A stretch of DNA of 64,000 nucleotides from Patulibacter brassicae. GTDB taxonomy: Bacteria > Actinomycetota > Thermoleophilia > Solirubrobacterales > Solirubrobacteraceae. Below the pieces are notes generated by a model. It made no database searches. It was not told the origin of the DNA and worked only from the letters and a program-made list of their open reading frames with translations. This document shows positions 32,884-41,737 of this stretch, piece by piece. The translations under genes were made by a program, and so were the position numbers. Within the stretch, counting starts at the first letter, position 1. Every line of letters starts with the position of its first letter. The stretch is from positions 992,001 through 1,056,000 of the forward strand of contig NZ_JAXAVX010000001.1 of NCBI RefSeq assembly GCF_033949425.1, given 5' to 3'.

Positions 32884-33807
32884 CTAGAGCTTGGCGTCGG
32901 CCACCATCGCGGCGAACAGCGCGGCCAGGTAGGCGAGGGCGAACAGGTGCAGCGCCAGGGCGCGGGCGCGGGTGCCGTCGCGCTGCAGCAGCCACGAGCG
33001 GCGCAGGAGCTCGACGCCCAGCACGACGGCGGCGACGAGGTAGATCGCGCCGAACGTGCCGGTGGCCACCGGCAGCACCGAGACGACGACCGTGATCGCC
33101 GACCAGGCGGTGATCGCGCGGTAGGTCGCGCGCTCGCCGCGGACGACCGGCAGCATCGGGACGCCGGCCGCGGCGTAGTCGTCCTTCACGAGCAGCGACA
33201 GCGCCCAGAAGTGCGGCGCCGTCCACGCGAAGACGATGAGGAACGGGTAGATCGACTCCCAGGCGAAGCCGCCGGTGACCGCCGCCCAGCCGACCATCGG
33301 CGGGAAGGCGCCGGCGACGCCCCCGATGACGATGTTCTGCGTCGAGCGGCGCTTGAGCCACATCGTGTAGATCCCGACGTACCAGGCGAACCCGGCGAGC
33401 GAGAGCAGGGCCGCCGTCATGTTCGCGGCCACGGCGAGCAGCAGGAACGACGCGATCGTCAGCCAGAGGCCGACCCAGAGGGCGACGTGCGGCTCCATCC
33501 GACCCGACGGGATCGGACGGTCCTGCGTCCGCGGCATGTGGGCGTCGATGTCGCGATCGAACCAGTGGTTGATCGCGCTCGCGCCACCGGCCGAGAGCGA
33601 GCCGCCGAGCAGCGTCAGCAGCACGAGCTCCGGCGACGGGCTGCCGGCGGCGTACATCGCCGTGACGGTCGTCAGCAGCAGCAGCAGCTGGACCTTCGGC
33701 TTCGTCAGCGCGACGAGGTCGGCCACGCGCTGCCGGAGGCCCGGCGCGACGAGCGCGCCGGCCAGGGGGCGGGGTGCGGAGATCGGCGTCGGCACGTCGA
33801 TCACCAC
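32884..33807 (-). CDS. ctaB: Protoheme IX farnesyltransferase (heme O synthase)
   Basis: A 307-residue UbiA-family prenyltransferase that farnesylates heme b to heme O for the oxidase. About nine transmembrane helices; the first Asp-rich motif is NHWFDRDIDAHM (N-x3-D-x3-D) with TQDRPIPSG after it, and the second is in the KDDYAAAGVPMLP loop. Placement directly after ctaD fits its role in oxidase assembly; a heme A synthase gene is not in the window. Start ATG at 33807. Confidence 0.96.
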   Translation of the reverse strand: MVIDVPTPISAPRPLAGALVAPGLRQRVADLVALTKPKVQLLLLLTTVTAMYAAGSPSPELVLLTLLGGSLSAGGASAINHWFDRDIDAHMPRTQDRPIPSGRMEPHVALWVGLWLTIASFLLLAVAANMTAALLSLAGFAWYVGIYTMWLKRRSTQNIVIGGVAGAFPPMVGWAAVTGGFAWESIYPFLIVFAWTAPHFWALSLLVKDDYAAAGVPMLPVVRGERATYRAITAWSAITVVVSVLPVATGTFGAIYLVAAVVLGVELLRRSWLLQRDGTRARALALHLFALAYLAALFAAMVADAKL

Positions 33808-33832
33808 CCCCCGCGCTCGGGGAGGCGGGAGG

Positions 33833-35521
33833 TCACGCCGGCTGCTCCGCCGGGGTGGTCGCCGGGGCGGGCGTGCCCTGCCGCCGGTCGATCTCGGCGC
33901 GGATGTCCTTCATCGGCTCGACCGAGCGGACGCGGGGCACCTTGTCGAAGTTGTTCTGCGGCGGCGGCGACTGCGTGAACCACTCGAGCGTGTTCGCCTT
34001 CCACGGATCGGGCCCGGCGACGGGACCGCGCTTCAGGCTGCGCAGGGCGTTGATCGCCGTGAGCAGGATGCCGACGCCGAGGATGTAGGCGCCGATCGTC
34101 GAGATGAGGTTCAGCGTGCCCCAGTGGCCGTGGTCGGCGTACTCCGCGATCCGTCGCGGCATGCCGTCCAGGCCGAGGGAGTGCTGCACGAGGAACGTCG
34201 TGTGGAAGCCGACGAGCATGGTCCAGAAGCTCCACTTGCCGAGCTTCTCGTCCATCATCCGGCCGGTCATCTTCGGGTACCAGTAGTAGAGGCCCGAGAA
34301 GACCGCGAACACCGCGCCGCCCATGAGGACGTAGTGGAAGTGCGCGACGACGAAGTACGTGTCGTGCAGCTGCCAGTCGACGGGGTAGATCGCGAGGAAC
34401 ACGCCGGTGATGCCGCCGATGAGGAACGTGCCGACGAAGCCGACCGCGTAGAGCAGCGACGTCGTGAAGACGATCGTGCCCTTCCACAGCGTGCCGATCC
34501 AGCTGAAGATCTTGATGCCGGTCGGGATCGAGATCAGCATCGAGCTCACCATGAAGAACACGAGCACGACGCTCGGGCTCGGCGTGGTGAACATGTGGTG
34601 CGCCCAGACCATGAGGCCGAGGAACGCGATCACGAGGGTCGCGGCGGCGATCGCCTTGTAGCCGAAGATCGGCTTGCGGGCGAAGACCGGCAGGACCTCC
34701 GAGATGATGCCGAACCCGGGCAGCACCATGATGTAGACCTCGGGGTGCCCGAAGAACCAGAAGAGGTGCTGCCAGAGGAGCGGGGAGCCGCCCTCGGCCG
34801 GGTCGTAGAAGTTCGTGCCGAAGTGGCGGTCGGTCAGCAGGAGCGTCACGGCCGCGGCGATCGCCGGGAGGGCGAGGATCAGCAGCACGGAGTACGTGAG
34901 GATCGACCAGCAGAACAGCGGCAGCCGGCTCCAGGTCATGCCCGGCGCGCGCATGTTCGCGATCGTCACGTAGAAGTTGATCGAGCCCACCATCGAGCCG
35001 ATGCCCGTGAGGTGGACGAGGAAGATCCAGGCGTCGACGCCGCCGTTGGGCAGGTAGTCCTTCGACGCCAGCGGGACGTAGCACGTCCAGCCGCACTCGG
35101 GCGGGTTGAAGAAGACCGAGGCGTAGAAGACGAGGCCGCCCGCGGCGAGCATCCAGAAGGACAGCGCGTTGAGCTTCGGGAACGCCATGTCCCGCGCGCC
35201 GATCATCAGCGGCACGAAGTAGTTGCCGAAGCCGGCCATCACGGGCACCACGAACAGGAACACCATCGTGGTGCCGTGCATCGTGATGAGCTCGTTGTAG
35301 GTCTGGAACTCGAGGAACGAGTTGTCCGGGACCGCGAGCTGCGTGCGGATCAGGAGCGCCTCGACCCCGCCGACGCCGAAGAAGGCGAAGGTGAGGACCA
35401 GGTACATGATCCCGATCTTCTTGTGGTCGGTCGTGGTGACCCAGTCGACCCAGCCGCGCATGGGCTTCTGGACGTCGTGGGCGACGACCTGAGGGATCGG
35501 GGTTGCGGTGGCGGTGGCCAT
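33833..35521 (-). CDS. ctaD: Cytochrome c oxidase subunit I
   Basis: A 562-residue heme-copper oxidase subunit with twelve transmembrane helices. Diagnostic segments: MHGTTMVFLF (low-spin heme ligand region), WQHLFWFFGHPEVYI (Cu-B His and the His-Tyr crosslink pair), VWAHHMF, and HDTYFVVAHFHYVLMGG (heme ligands). The conserved Glu of the D channel is in GHPEVY. It pumps protons while reducing oxygen to water. ctaC is upstream by 29 nt. Subunit III is not seen here. Confidence 0.98.
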   Translation of the reverse strand: MATATATPIPQVVAHDVQKPMRGWVDWVTTTDHKKIGIMYLVLTFAFFGVGGVEALLIRTQLAVPDNSFLEFQTYNELITMHGTTMVFLFVVPVMAGFGNYFVPLMIGARDMAFPKLNALSFWMLAAGGLVFYASVFFNPPECGWTCYVPLASKDYLPNGGVDAWIFLVHLTGIGSMVGSINFYVTIANMRAPGMTWSRLPLFCWSILTYSVLLILALPAIAAAVTLLLTDRHFGTNFYDPAEGGSPLLWQHLFWFFGHPEVYIMVLPGFGIISEVLPVFARKPIFGYKAIAAATLVIAFLGLMVWAHHMFTTPSPSVVLVFFMVSSMLISIPTGIKIFSWIGTLWKGTIVFTTSLLYAVGFVGTFLIGGITGVFLAIYPVDWQLHDTYFVVAHFHYVLMGGAVFAVFSGLYYWYPKMTGRMMDEKLGKWSFWTMLVGFHTTFLVQHSLGLDGMPRRIAEYADHGHWGTLNLISTIGAYILGVGILLTAINALRSLKRGPVAGPDPWKANTLEWFTQSPPPQNNFDKVPRVRSVEPMKDIRAEIDRRQGTPAPATTPAEQPA

Positions 35522-35550
35522 CGTTCTTCCTCAGTGATCGGGTCGGACGC

Positions 35551-36573
35551 TCAGGGGGCGGGGTTCGAGGCCGCGGACTCGGGCTCGGGCTGCGCGGCGC
35601 TCGAGCGGGCCGGGGCCTCCAGGCCCTCGCCCTCGCGCGCGGCCTGCTCGTCGACCTGCTGCTGCTTCTTGCGGTAGTCGACGGCGCCCTGGCCGGCCGC
35701 CGTGATCGCGCGCTGCTGGCGCGCGAGCCACGCGGTGAACTGCTCCGGGGTCACCGCGCGCACGCGCGCGGTCATGTTCGCGTGGTTGCGCCCGCAGAGC
35801 TCGGCGCACTGGCCGGTGAAGATGCGTCCGTTGCGGCGCTCGTCGTCGTTGCGCAGCGCCGACGAGGGCACCTTGAACCACGTGTGACCGGTGTAGCCGG
35901 GCAGGGCGTCGACCTTGCCGCCGAGCTTCGGGATCCACCAGGCGTGGCCGACGTCGGAGGACCGCACGTCGAGGGTCACCGTGGTCCCGGTCGGGACGAC
36001 GAGCTCCTCGTACGTGTAGACGTTGTTCTGCCGGTCCTTGTCGCCGTCGGGGTAGACGAACCGCCACGCGTACTGCTGGCCGTTGACCTCGATGTTCAGC
36101 GACTTCCCGTTGTCCGGGAGGAGGTTGGCGTCCTTCGCCGTCGTGTACGACGCCGGGATCGGCCAGCCGTCGGCGTCGGAGTCGTCCGGGTTGCGGATGC
36201 CCGGCAGGAAGGCGAAGGTCACGATGCCGAGGATCAGGACGACGACGGCGGCGCCGGCGGTCCAGCCGATCTCGAGCTTCGTGTTGCCGTGCAGCTGCTC
36301 GGCCTCGGCACCCGGACGCGCCCGGAACTTCCAGATCGCGTAGAGGAGCGCGCCCTCGGTCCCGATGAAGATCAGGATGCCGACGACGAGCGCCACGACG
36401 TAGAGGGTGTGGATCCGGTCGGCGTTGGGCGAACCCCCGCTCTCCGGTGTCAGCAGGCCGGCATGGGCTGGTCCAGCCAGCACGAGCATCAGAGCGAAGG
36501 CGAGGCCGAGAGCCAGCGCCAGCGTCCCCAGGACGGCCCGGGAATGGTGAGGGATCCGGTTCGAGCGTCGCAA
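35551..36573 (-). CDS. ctaC: Cytochrome c oxidase subunit II
   Basis: A 340-residue subunit with Cu-A site. No ATG or GTG precedes the signal sequence; TTG at 36573 gives MRRSNRIPHHSRAVLG, a hydrophobic core and cleavage after AHA, a sensible signal peptide, whereas the next ATG (36489) would remove it. Two transmembrane helices follow, then the cupredoxin domain with GHAWWIPKLGGK and the Cu-A ligands in GQCAELCGRNHANM. The C-terminal tail is Glu/Ala-rich and probably extracytoplasmic. First gene of the cta block. Confidence 0.93.
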   Translation of the reverse strand: MRRSNRIPHHSRAVLGTLALALGLAFALMLVLAGPAHAGLLTPESGGSPNADRIHTLYVVALVVGILIFIGTEGALLYAIWKFRARPGAEAEQLHGNTKLEIGWTAGAAVVVLILGIVTFAFLPGIRNPDDSDADGWPIPASYTTAKDANLLPDNGKSLNIEVNGQQYAWRFVYPDGDKDRQNNVYTYEELVVPTGTTVTLDVRSSDVGHAWWIPKLGGKVDALPGYTGHTWFKVPSSALRNDDERRNGRIFTGQCAELCGRNHANMTARVRAVTPEQFTAWLARQQRAITAAGQGAVDYRKKQQQVDEQAAREGEGLEAPARSSAAQPEPESAASNPAP

Positions 36574-36583
36574 AGCGTCCGCG

Positions 36584-36589
36584 ATTCTA
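36584..36589 (-). promoter_or_regulatory. -10 box of the cta operon
   Basis: TAGAAT on the minus strand ends 10 nt before the TTG start codon of ctaC, so the leader would be 3-4 nt. This supports the TTG start. Confidence 0.5.
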
Positions 36590-36677
36590 GTGACGGGCCC
36601 GCCGGAGCGGAACCACCCCCCTCCGAGGGGGCGCGATCCCGCTCCTGGACTGGGTTCTCGCGATCGGCCTCCGCGCG

Positions 36678-37499
36678 TCAGCGGCCGACGTACCGCGGCT
36701 CCTCCTTGCGGAGGAAGGCCATCGCGGCGCCCACGAAGTCGTCCGTCTCGGACATCCGCGACTGCTCCCGGGCCTCGAGCGCGAGCACCTGCTCGAACTG
36801 CGTCAGGACCTGCGCGTTGATCGCGCGCTTGCCGGCCGAGAACGCCGCCGTCGGGCCGGTGGCGAGCTCGAGGAGCTGGGCCTCGGCGGCCTCGTGGAAG
36901 CCCTCGACCGGCAGGACGCGGTTGATGAGCCCGATCCGCAGCGCCTCCTCGGCGCCCACCCGGCGACCCTCGAGCATGATCTCCGAGGCCCGCGCCCACC
37001 CCACGCGCGCGAGGAGGAACAGCGAGGCGCCGCCGTCGGGGCCGAGGCCGATCTTCGTGAAGGCGTGGTTGAACGACGCCCGCTCGCTCGCGGTGACGAG
37101 GTCGCACGCGAGCGCGAACGACATGCCGATCCCGGCCGCCGCGCCGTCGACGGCCGCGAGGACCGGCTTCTCGAGCCCGCGCACGAGGCGCATGATCGGG
37201 TGGTAGCGGTCGTGGAGGACGCGCTCGAGGTCCACGCGGCCGCTCGGGAGCATCGGCAGGCCCGCCTCGCCGAACGAGCCGAGGTCGGCTCCGGCGGAGA
37301 AGCCCTGGCCGGCACCGCGGACGAGGACCGCGCGCACGTCGTCGCCCTGGCACGCGCGGAGCGCGGCCACGAGGCCGGTGGCCATCGCGCTGTTCCACGC
37401 GTTGCGGACCTCCGGGCGGTCCATCTCGACGATCGCGGCGCCTTCGTGGCGCAGCAGGCGCACCGTCTCGAACCGCTCGACCTCTTCGAACTCGCTCAT
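36678..37499 (-). CDS. Enoyl-CoA hydratase/isomerase family protein
   Basis: A 273-residue crotonase-fold protein. The oxyanion-hole segments are GQGFSAGADLGSFG and AAVDGAAAGIGMSFALACD; the catalytic position corresponding to the first Glu of hydratases falls in the FNHAFTKIGLGPDGG region, where the residue pattern fits hydratase/isomerase proteins but does not fix the activity. Likely role is fatty acid or aromatic acid degradation. Divergent from the PAP2 gene, monocistronic. Confidence 0.92.
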   Translation of the reverse strand: MSEFEEVERFETVRLLRHEGAAIVEMDRPEVRNAWNSAMATGLVAALRACQGDDVRAVLVRGAGQGFSAGADLGSFGEAGLPMLPSGRVDLERVLHDRYHPIMRLVRGLEKPVLAAVDGAAAGIGMSFALACDLVTASERASFNHAFTKIGLGPDGGASLFLLARVGWARASEIMLEGRRVGAEEALRIGLINRVLPVEGFHEAAEAQLLELATGPTAAFSAGKRAINAQVLTQFEQVLALEAREQSRMSETDDFVGAAMAFLRKEEPRYVGR

Positions 37500-37603
37500 G
37501 CGGCGGAGCATCGCACACCCTGGCTGGACGGCCAGCCGGGGATTCCGGGACCCGGGGCGCGTGGCGCGCAGGCGGTCGCCCGCCGGTCGGACCGGCGCGC
37601 GTC

Positions 37604-37609
37604 TAAGCT
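37604..37609 (+). promoter_or_regulatory. -10 box of the PAP2 gene
   Basis: TAAGCT, 10 nt before the GTG at 37620; predicted leader of 3-4 nt. Confidence 0.4.
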
Positions 37610-37619
37610 GCCGCCCGTC

Positions 37620-38561
37620 GTGTCGACCGCGAAGGCCATCCGCGCGGCCGCCTGGGCCGCCGTCGGTCTCGGGGTCGCCGCACCGCTCGTCCGGCGCCGC
37701 CTGCGGCTGCGTCCGCGCACCGTGCTGGCGGCCGCCGCCGGCGCCCCCGTGGCGCTGACGGTCGCGCTGCCGCCGTCGCGAACGCGCGACGCCGCGGTCA
37801 CGACCCTCGGGATGTGGGCGTACTTCGCCGCGTACGAGATGCCGGCCGACGACGCCGAGCGCCTGCGCGCCCGCGTGCGGATCGAGTACCCGGTGCGGAT
37901 CGACGAGGTCCTCGGCCTCGGCCGGCTGCCGGGCGTGCGCCTGCAGCAGCGCCTGCATCGGCACGGGCGCTTCGGCGCCTGGGAGCGCGTGCTCGTCTGG
38001 AGCCACTGGGTGTGGTTCGCGGTGCCCCACGCCACGGCGCTCTACGTCCTGCTGCGCCGCCCGGAGCGCTTCCCCCAGGCGGCGGCCCGGATCTACGGGA
38101 CGTTCGATCTCGGCGCCGTCGTCTACTGGGCGCTGCCGACCGCGCCGCCGTGGTACGCCGCCGAGGCCGGGCACATCGACACGGGCGACGGACCGCCGCT
38201 GCGCCGGCTCATGCGCGAGTACGGCGAGCAGGTGCTCGGCGCGCGCTGGGGGCAGCTCTACGGCACGCTCGGCGGCAACCCGCTGGCGGCGATGCCGTCC
38301 CTGCACTTCGGCACCTCGGTCGCGGCCGCGCAGGTCCTCCGGGACGAGGGCCGCGTCGGCGGGACGATCGGCTGGGCCTACGCCAGCACGCTCGGCTTCG
38401 CCCTCGTCTACCTCGGCGAGCACTACGTCACCGACCTCATCGCCGGCGGCGCGCTGGCCGAGGTCGTGCGCCGCGCGACCCCGCGCGCGCTCCCGCGCGC
38501 CCGCCGCGCCGGCCGGCTGCTGGACCACCTGCGCCGCCTCGCGCGGCCCGCCACGCCCTGA
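37620..38561 (+). CDS. PAP2-superfamily membrane phosphatase
   Basis: A 313-residue protein with about six transmembrane segments. The phosphatase motifs appear as AAMPSLHFG (central P-S-x-H) and YLGEHYVTDLIAGG (final H-x3-D), as in the inositol-phosphoceramide-synthase-like PAP2_3 subgroup. It may dephosphorylate or transfer a lipid headgroup. GTG at 37620 follows a -10 box and begins VSTAKAIRAAAWAAV. Downstream the zinc-ribbon gene has its own promoter. Confidence 0.88.
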   Translation: MSTAKAIRAAAWAAVGLGVAAPLVRRRLRLRPRTVLAAAAGAPVALTVALPPSRTRDAAVTTLGMWAYFAAYEMPADDAERLRARVRIEYPVRIDEVLGLGRLPGVRLQQRLHRHGRFGAWERVLVWSHWVWFAVPHATALYVLLRRPERFPQAAARIYGTFDLGAVVYWALPTAPPWYAAEAGHIDTGDGPPLRRLMREYGEQVLGARWGQLYGTLGGNPLAAMPSLHFGTSVAAAQVLRDEGRVGGTIGWAYASTLGFALVYLGEHYVTDLIAGGALAEVVRRATPRALPRARRAGRLLDHLRRLARPATP

Positions 38562-38600
38562 CGGCGGTCCGCGACCGGGACGAGCGGCGCAGGGAGCCGC

Positions 38601-38606
38601 TAGATT
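38601..38606 (+). promoter_or_regulatory. -10 box of the 89-residue zinc protein gene
   Basis: TAGATT, 10 nt before the ATG at 38617, with no ribosome binding site between. Confidence 0.45.
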
Positions 38607-38616
38607 CCACGGCATC

Positions 38617-38886
38617 ATGGCCCTCCGTCAGCGCTACCGCTTCCGCGCGCCCTCCACGGGCCGCGAGGTGATCATCGAGGCCCAGCCCGGGCACGTCTAC
38701 CACGACCGCGACAGCGGCGAGGAGCTCGAGGTCGTCGCGAAGCTCACCCCGCTGGCGCCGAGCCCGTCGAACCTCCCCTGGTCGATCGAGAACCTCCGGC
38801 ACTGCCCCTGGTGCCAGCAGATGGCGCAGATCGACCTCAACGACTGCCCCACCTGCGGCCGCCGGATGGAGCCGCAGACCGCCTGA
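38617..38886 (+). CDS. Small zinc-ribbon protein (89 aa)
   Basis: An 89-residue soluble protein with a beta-rich N-terminal half (RYRFRAPSTGREVIIEAQPGH) and a C-terminal zinc ribbon formed by HCPWC and DCPTCGRRM. No known function. The pattern suggests a structural zinc site and possibly RNA or protein binding. Very short leader; no partner gene is evident, although an exported lipoprotein follows 35 nt downstream. Confidence 0.8.
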   Translation: MALRQRYRFRAPSTGREVIIEAQPGHVYHDRDSGEELEVVAKLTPLAPSPSNLPWSIENLRHCPWCQQMAQIDLNDCPTCGRRMEPQTA

Positions 38887-38921
38887 GGGTCCCCCCGCGG
38901 GCCGACCGACCCCGCGTCCCC

Positions 38922-39446
38922 ATGCTGCGCTCCCGTCTCCTCCCCCCGCTCCTCACCGCGACCCTCCTGGTCGCGGCGGCCGGCGGCGTCACGGCGTGCG
39001 GCAGCGACGCCGTCTCCGACGTCCAGCCCGACCGCGCCCCGGCGCTGAAGCCGCCCAGCGGCGAGAGCGCCGACGGCAGCGGCTCCGGCGGCGACGCCGG
39101 GTCGCTCGAGGACCTCTCGGTCACCACGAGCCCCGCGCCGCCCAGCTCGGACGACGGCGACTCGAGCTCGAGCTCGAGCTCGTCGGGCTCCGGCAGCTCG
39201 GGCTCCGGCTCGGGGACGTCGTCGGGCAGCAGCGGCTCGTCCGGGTCCGGCGGGACCTCCGGCGGCGCGGCGACCGGCAGCGGCTCGTCGGGCTCCTCCG
39301 GCTCGTCGGGCGGCGGCTCCTCGTCCGGCTCCGGCTCGGGGTCCGGCTCCGGGTCCTCCTCGGGCGGCGGCTCGTCCTCCTCCGGCGGCTCCTCGCCGAG
39401 CGAGTTCAACGAGTTCTGCGAGACGAACCCCGGCGTCTGCCGGTAG
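38922..39446 (+). CDS. Ser/Gly-rich lipoprotein
   Basis: A 174-residue exported protein with a signal peptide ending in a lipobox (GVTAC, lipidated Cys at about residue 26). After a short linker it becomes an almost pure Ser/Gly repeat (about residues 50-155) and finishes with SEFNEFCETNPGVCR, which holds two cysteines. The low-complexity part is probably an extended spacer holding the small C-terminal motif away from the membrane. No function known. Confidence 0.8.
   Translation: MLRSRLLPPLLTATLLVAAAGGVTACGSDAVSDVQPDRAPALKPPSGESADGSGSGGDAGSLEDLSVTTSPAPPSSDDGDSSSSSSSSGSGSSGSGSGTSSGSSGSSGSGGTSGGAATGSGSSGSSGSSGGGSSSGSGSGSGSGSSSGGGSSSSGGSSPSEFNEFCETNPGVCR
39164..39181. repeat. Tandem GAGCTC hexamers within the Ser/Gly region
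   Basis: Three perfect GAGCTC units encode part of the serine run. The neighbouring 39070-39400 stretch is built from related GGCTCG and GGCAGC hexamers and is likely to vary in length between strains. Confidence 0.7.
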
Positions 39447-39488
39447 GCGCTCCAGCGGAGCGCCCGGGACCGCGGGGACGTCCCGCGG
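39446..39488. terminator. Two hairpins after the lipoprotein gene
   Basis: GGCGCTCC/GGAGCGCC (39446-39464) begins at the last base of the stop codon; CCGCGGG/CCCGCGG (39470-39488) follows. A direct repeat built on CCCGGGCCCGGCC occupies the rest of the gap to the convergent gene. Confidence 0.6.
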
Positions 39489-39566
39489 CCCGGACGGACG
39501 ACCGCTCCGAGCCCGGGCCCGGCCCGCGGCTCCGACCCCGGGCCCGGCCGGCCCGCGGGAGCGCCC

Positions 39567-40313
39567 CTAGCGCAGCGTGACGCCCGCGGCGCGCACGCGG
39601 GAGGAGGCGCCGCGGCTGGAGGACGAGCTGCGGCGCGTCGGCGTCGGGACGAACGTCGCGCTGTAGGCCATGCGCTCGCTCTTGTACAGGCAGTTGAAGG
39701 TGCCCGACTTCCCCGCCGCGAGCGTCGTGTTCACGTAGTAGTCCTGCTTGCGCTCCTCCGTCGAGCCGCCGCAGCGACCCTTCGGGCGGCTCGCGCGCCA
39801 CGACGTGCTGTTGTCGTAGCCCTGGACGAGGACCGGCGCCCAGGACGGGACGCTCAGGCCCAGGACGTCGCCCTTGCGGACCGCCAGCGAGGTCGGCAGG
39901 GCGAACGTCACGGCGCCGCCGAAGTACGGGTCGAGCGTCTTCGCCGTCGTCGCGGCGACGACGGTCGCGTTGACGCTCTTGCCGCGGCGCAGCACGACGA
40001 GCTGCGCCTTCGCCCGCCCGAGCTGCTTGTTCAGCGCGGTGACGTCCGCCGCGGCGGGGGCGCCGAGCGTGACGGTCCAGGCGACGATCCGGCCGTTGGC
40101 CGGCACGTTGTAGAAGCTCTTGTTGCCGGTGACCGAGGTCGGGATGCCCGTGGTGCGGGTGACGACCGAGCAGGACTCGGGGCACCGCGGGGCCTTGCCG
40201 TCGTTGAGCTCCCCGACCTCCTTGACGGAGGTCGCCGCGCCCGCGACGGCTGGCAGCACCGCGGAGGCGGCCACGGCGGCTCCGAGGGTGGCGATGAGAC
40301 GACGACTGCTCAT
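39567..40313 (-). CDS. Exported protein of unknown function
   Basis: A 248-residue protein with a signal peptide (MSSRRLIATLGAAVAAS, cleavage near AGA at about residue 26). The mature part is predicted beta-rich, contains paired cysteines (RCPESCS; GRCGGS; FNCLYK) and ends with a Ser/Arg tail. Such proteins with VTGNKSFYNVPANGRIVAW-like segments recur in Thermoleophilia-type genomes and probably adopt a jelly-roll-like fold, an inference. A GGAGGG sequence lies about 14 nt before the ATG. Confidence 0.82.
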   Translation of the reverse strand: MSSRRLIATLGAAVAASAVLPAVAGAATSVKEVGELNDGKAPRCPESCSVVTRTTGIPTSVTGNKSFYNVPANGRIVAWTVTLGAPAAADVTALNKQLGRAKAQLVVLRRGKSVNATVVAATTAKTLDPYFGGAVTFALPTSLAVRKGDVLGLSVPSWAPVLVQGYDNSTSWRASRPKGRCGGSTEERKQDYYVNTTLAAGKSGTFNCLYKSERMAYSATFVPTPTRRSSSSSRGASSRVRAAGVTLR

Positions 40314-40348
40314 GGTGGTGGGAAACCCTCCAGGGGGATGAAGTTGCG

Positions 40349-41233
40349 TCACCGCGGCCGGCCCGGACGAGCGTCCGAGCGGACGGGCCGGGCGGGGGGC
40401 GCGGCCCCGTCGGCGGCCTCGGCCCCGGACAGGTGCCGCACGACGGCACGGGCGACGTCCTCCTCGGCGTCGGTGAGGAGGAGGTGCCCGGCACCCTCGA
40501 TCATCCCCCATCGGCTGCCCGGGATCCCGGCTGCAAGCGCGCGCCCGTGGCGCACGTCGATCAGCGCGTCCGCGCTGCCGTGCAGGACGGTCACCGGCCG
40601 GTCGCCGAGCTCGCGGAGCCGCCGGCGCACGTCATGGCGGGCCGCGACGGCCAGCTGCGCCGCCGCGGTGGCTGCCGGGGTCGCGTCCTGGCGACGGTGG
40701 CGCATGTCCTCGGCGATCCGCTCCGGATGCTCGGCGATCGTCCGCGGCCCGTAGAGCGTCGGGACGAGCCGCTGGACCGTCGCGGCGTGGCCGAGGACCG
40801 GCCGGGCGGCGCCGAGGACCGCCGAGCGCCACGGGAGGCCGAGCAGCGTGCCCCGCCCGATCGCCGTCGTGGCGGTCAGGACGAGCGAGGCGACGCGGTC
40901 CGGCGCGGCGAGGGCGACCTGCTGGGCGAGCATCCCCCCGAGCGAGGTGCCGACGACGTGGGCCCGCGGGACGCGCGCGGCGTCCAGCACCGCGAGGACG
41001 TCCGCGACCATGCCGCCCATGCTCAGGGGCCCGCGCAGCCGGTCCGAGCGGCCGGTGCCCAGGCCGTCGGGCACGAGCAGCCGGTGCTCCGCCACGAGGT
41101 GCGGCTCGAGGCGCCACCAGAGGCGCCCCGACCCGCCGAGGCCCATGAGGAGCAGGACGGGAGCCGCGTCGCCGAGCGCCGCGCCGACGTCGCGGTAGTA
41201 CAGCCGGTGGCCGGCGCGGACCGCGGCGGGCAT
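40349..41233 (-). CDS. Alpha/beta hydrolase
   Basis: A 294-residue alpha/beta hydrolase with nucleophile elbow GTSLGG, oxyanion region LLLMGLGGSGRLW, catalytic Asp in GSADALIDV and His in EGAGHLLLTD. The family resemblance is to epoxide-hydrolase or 3-oxoadipate-enol-lactonase-like enzymes, but the substrate is open. The C-terminus is Pro/Arg-rich. It follows the HIT gene by 31 nt on the same strand and may be cotranscribed with it. Confidence 0.9.
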   Translation of the reverse strand: MPAAVRAGHRLYYRDVGAALGDAAPVLLLMGLGGSGRLWWRLEPHLVAEHRLLVPDGLGTGRSDRLRGPLSMGGMVADVLAVLDAARVPRAHVVGTSLGGMLAQQVALAAPDRVASLVLTATTAIGRGTLLGLPWRSAVLGAARPVLGHAATVQRLVPTLYGPRTIAEHPERIAEDMRHRRQDATPAATAAAQLAVAARHDVRRRLRELGDRPVTVLHGSADALIDVRHGRALAAGIPGSRWGMIEGAGHLLLTDAEEDVARAVVRHLSGAEAADGAAPPARPVRSDARPGRPR

Positions 41234-41264
41234 CGCGAGGGTGCGGGTCCGCTCGCCGGGCGGC

Positions 41265-41681
41265 TCAGCCGGTCAGGCGGGCGTGCACGGCGGCGATCGC
41301 GTCGGGATCGCCCGGCGTCGGGATCCAGGGCAGGCGCATGCCGTCGTCCTCGTAGCGCGGGATGACGTGCAGGTGCAGGTGGAAGACGGTCTGCCAGGCG
41401 CGGGCGCCGCAGTTGTTCAGGAGGTTGACGCCGATCGCATCGAGCTGGTCGAGCGCGCGGCGCGCCACCCGCTGGCCCGTCGCGGCGACCGCCGCCAGGT
41501 CCTCGGGCGAGGCGGTCGTGACGTCCGCGGTGTGGGCCCGCGGGATCACGACGGCGTGCCCGGGAGTCGCCGGGCTGATGTCGAGGAACGCGATCGTCCG
41601 CTCGTCCTCCTCGATCACCCGCGCGGGGAGCTCCCCGGCGACGATCTTGCAGAACACGCAGTCGGGATCGTGGTCGGCCAT
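41265..41681 (-). CDS. HIT family nucleotide-binding hydrolase
   Basis: A 138-residue histidine-triad protein of the HINT branch, which hydrolyses adenosine phosphoramidates and related nucleotides. The HIT motif is HLHLHVIPR, with CVFCKIVAGELPAR at the N-terminus providing a C-x2-C zinc-like pair. The ATG at 41681 lies 6 nt after a -10 box. Confidence 0.95.
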   Translation of the reverse strand: MADHDPDCVFCKIVAGELPARVIEEDERTIAFLDISPATPGHAVVIPRAHTADVTTASPEDLAAVAATGQRVARRALDQLDAIGVNLLNNCGARAWQTVFHLHLHVIPRYEDDGMRLPWIPTPGDPDAIAAVHARLTG

Positions 41682-41687
41682 GCCGGG

Positions 41688-41693
41688 ACCTTA
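41688..41693 (-). promoter_or_regulatory. -10 box of the HIT gene, leaderless type
   Basis: TAAGGT on the minus strand, 6 nt before the ATG; no ribosome binding site. Confidence 0.55.
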
Positions 41694-41699
41694 GCCGGG

Positions 41700-41720
41700 C
41701 GCCGCCGGCGACCGGCGGCG
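41700..41720. terminator. Hairpin downstream of the CCA-adding enzyme gene
   Basis: GCCGCCGG-CGA-CCGGCGGC with an extra C-G closing pair, 17 nt past the stop codon at 41738 and just upstream of the HIT promoter. Confidence 0.6.
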
Positions 41721-41737
41721 TCCGGGGCGGAGCCGAC

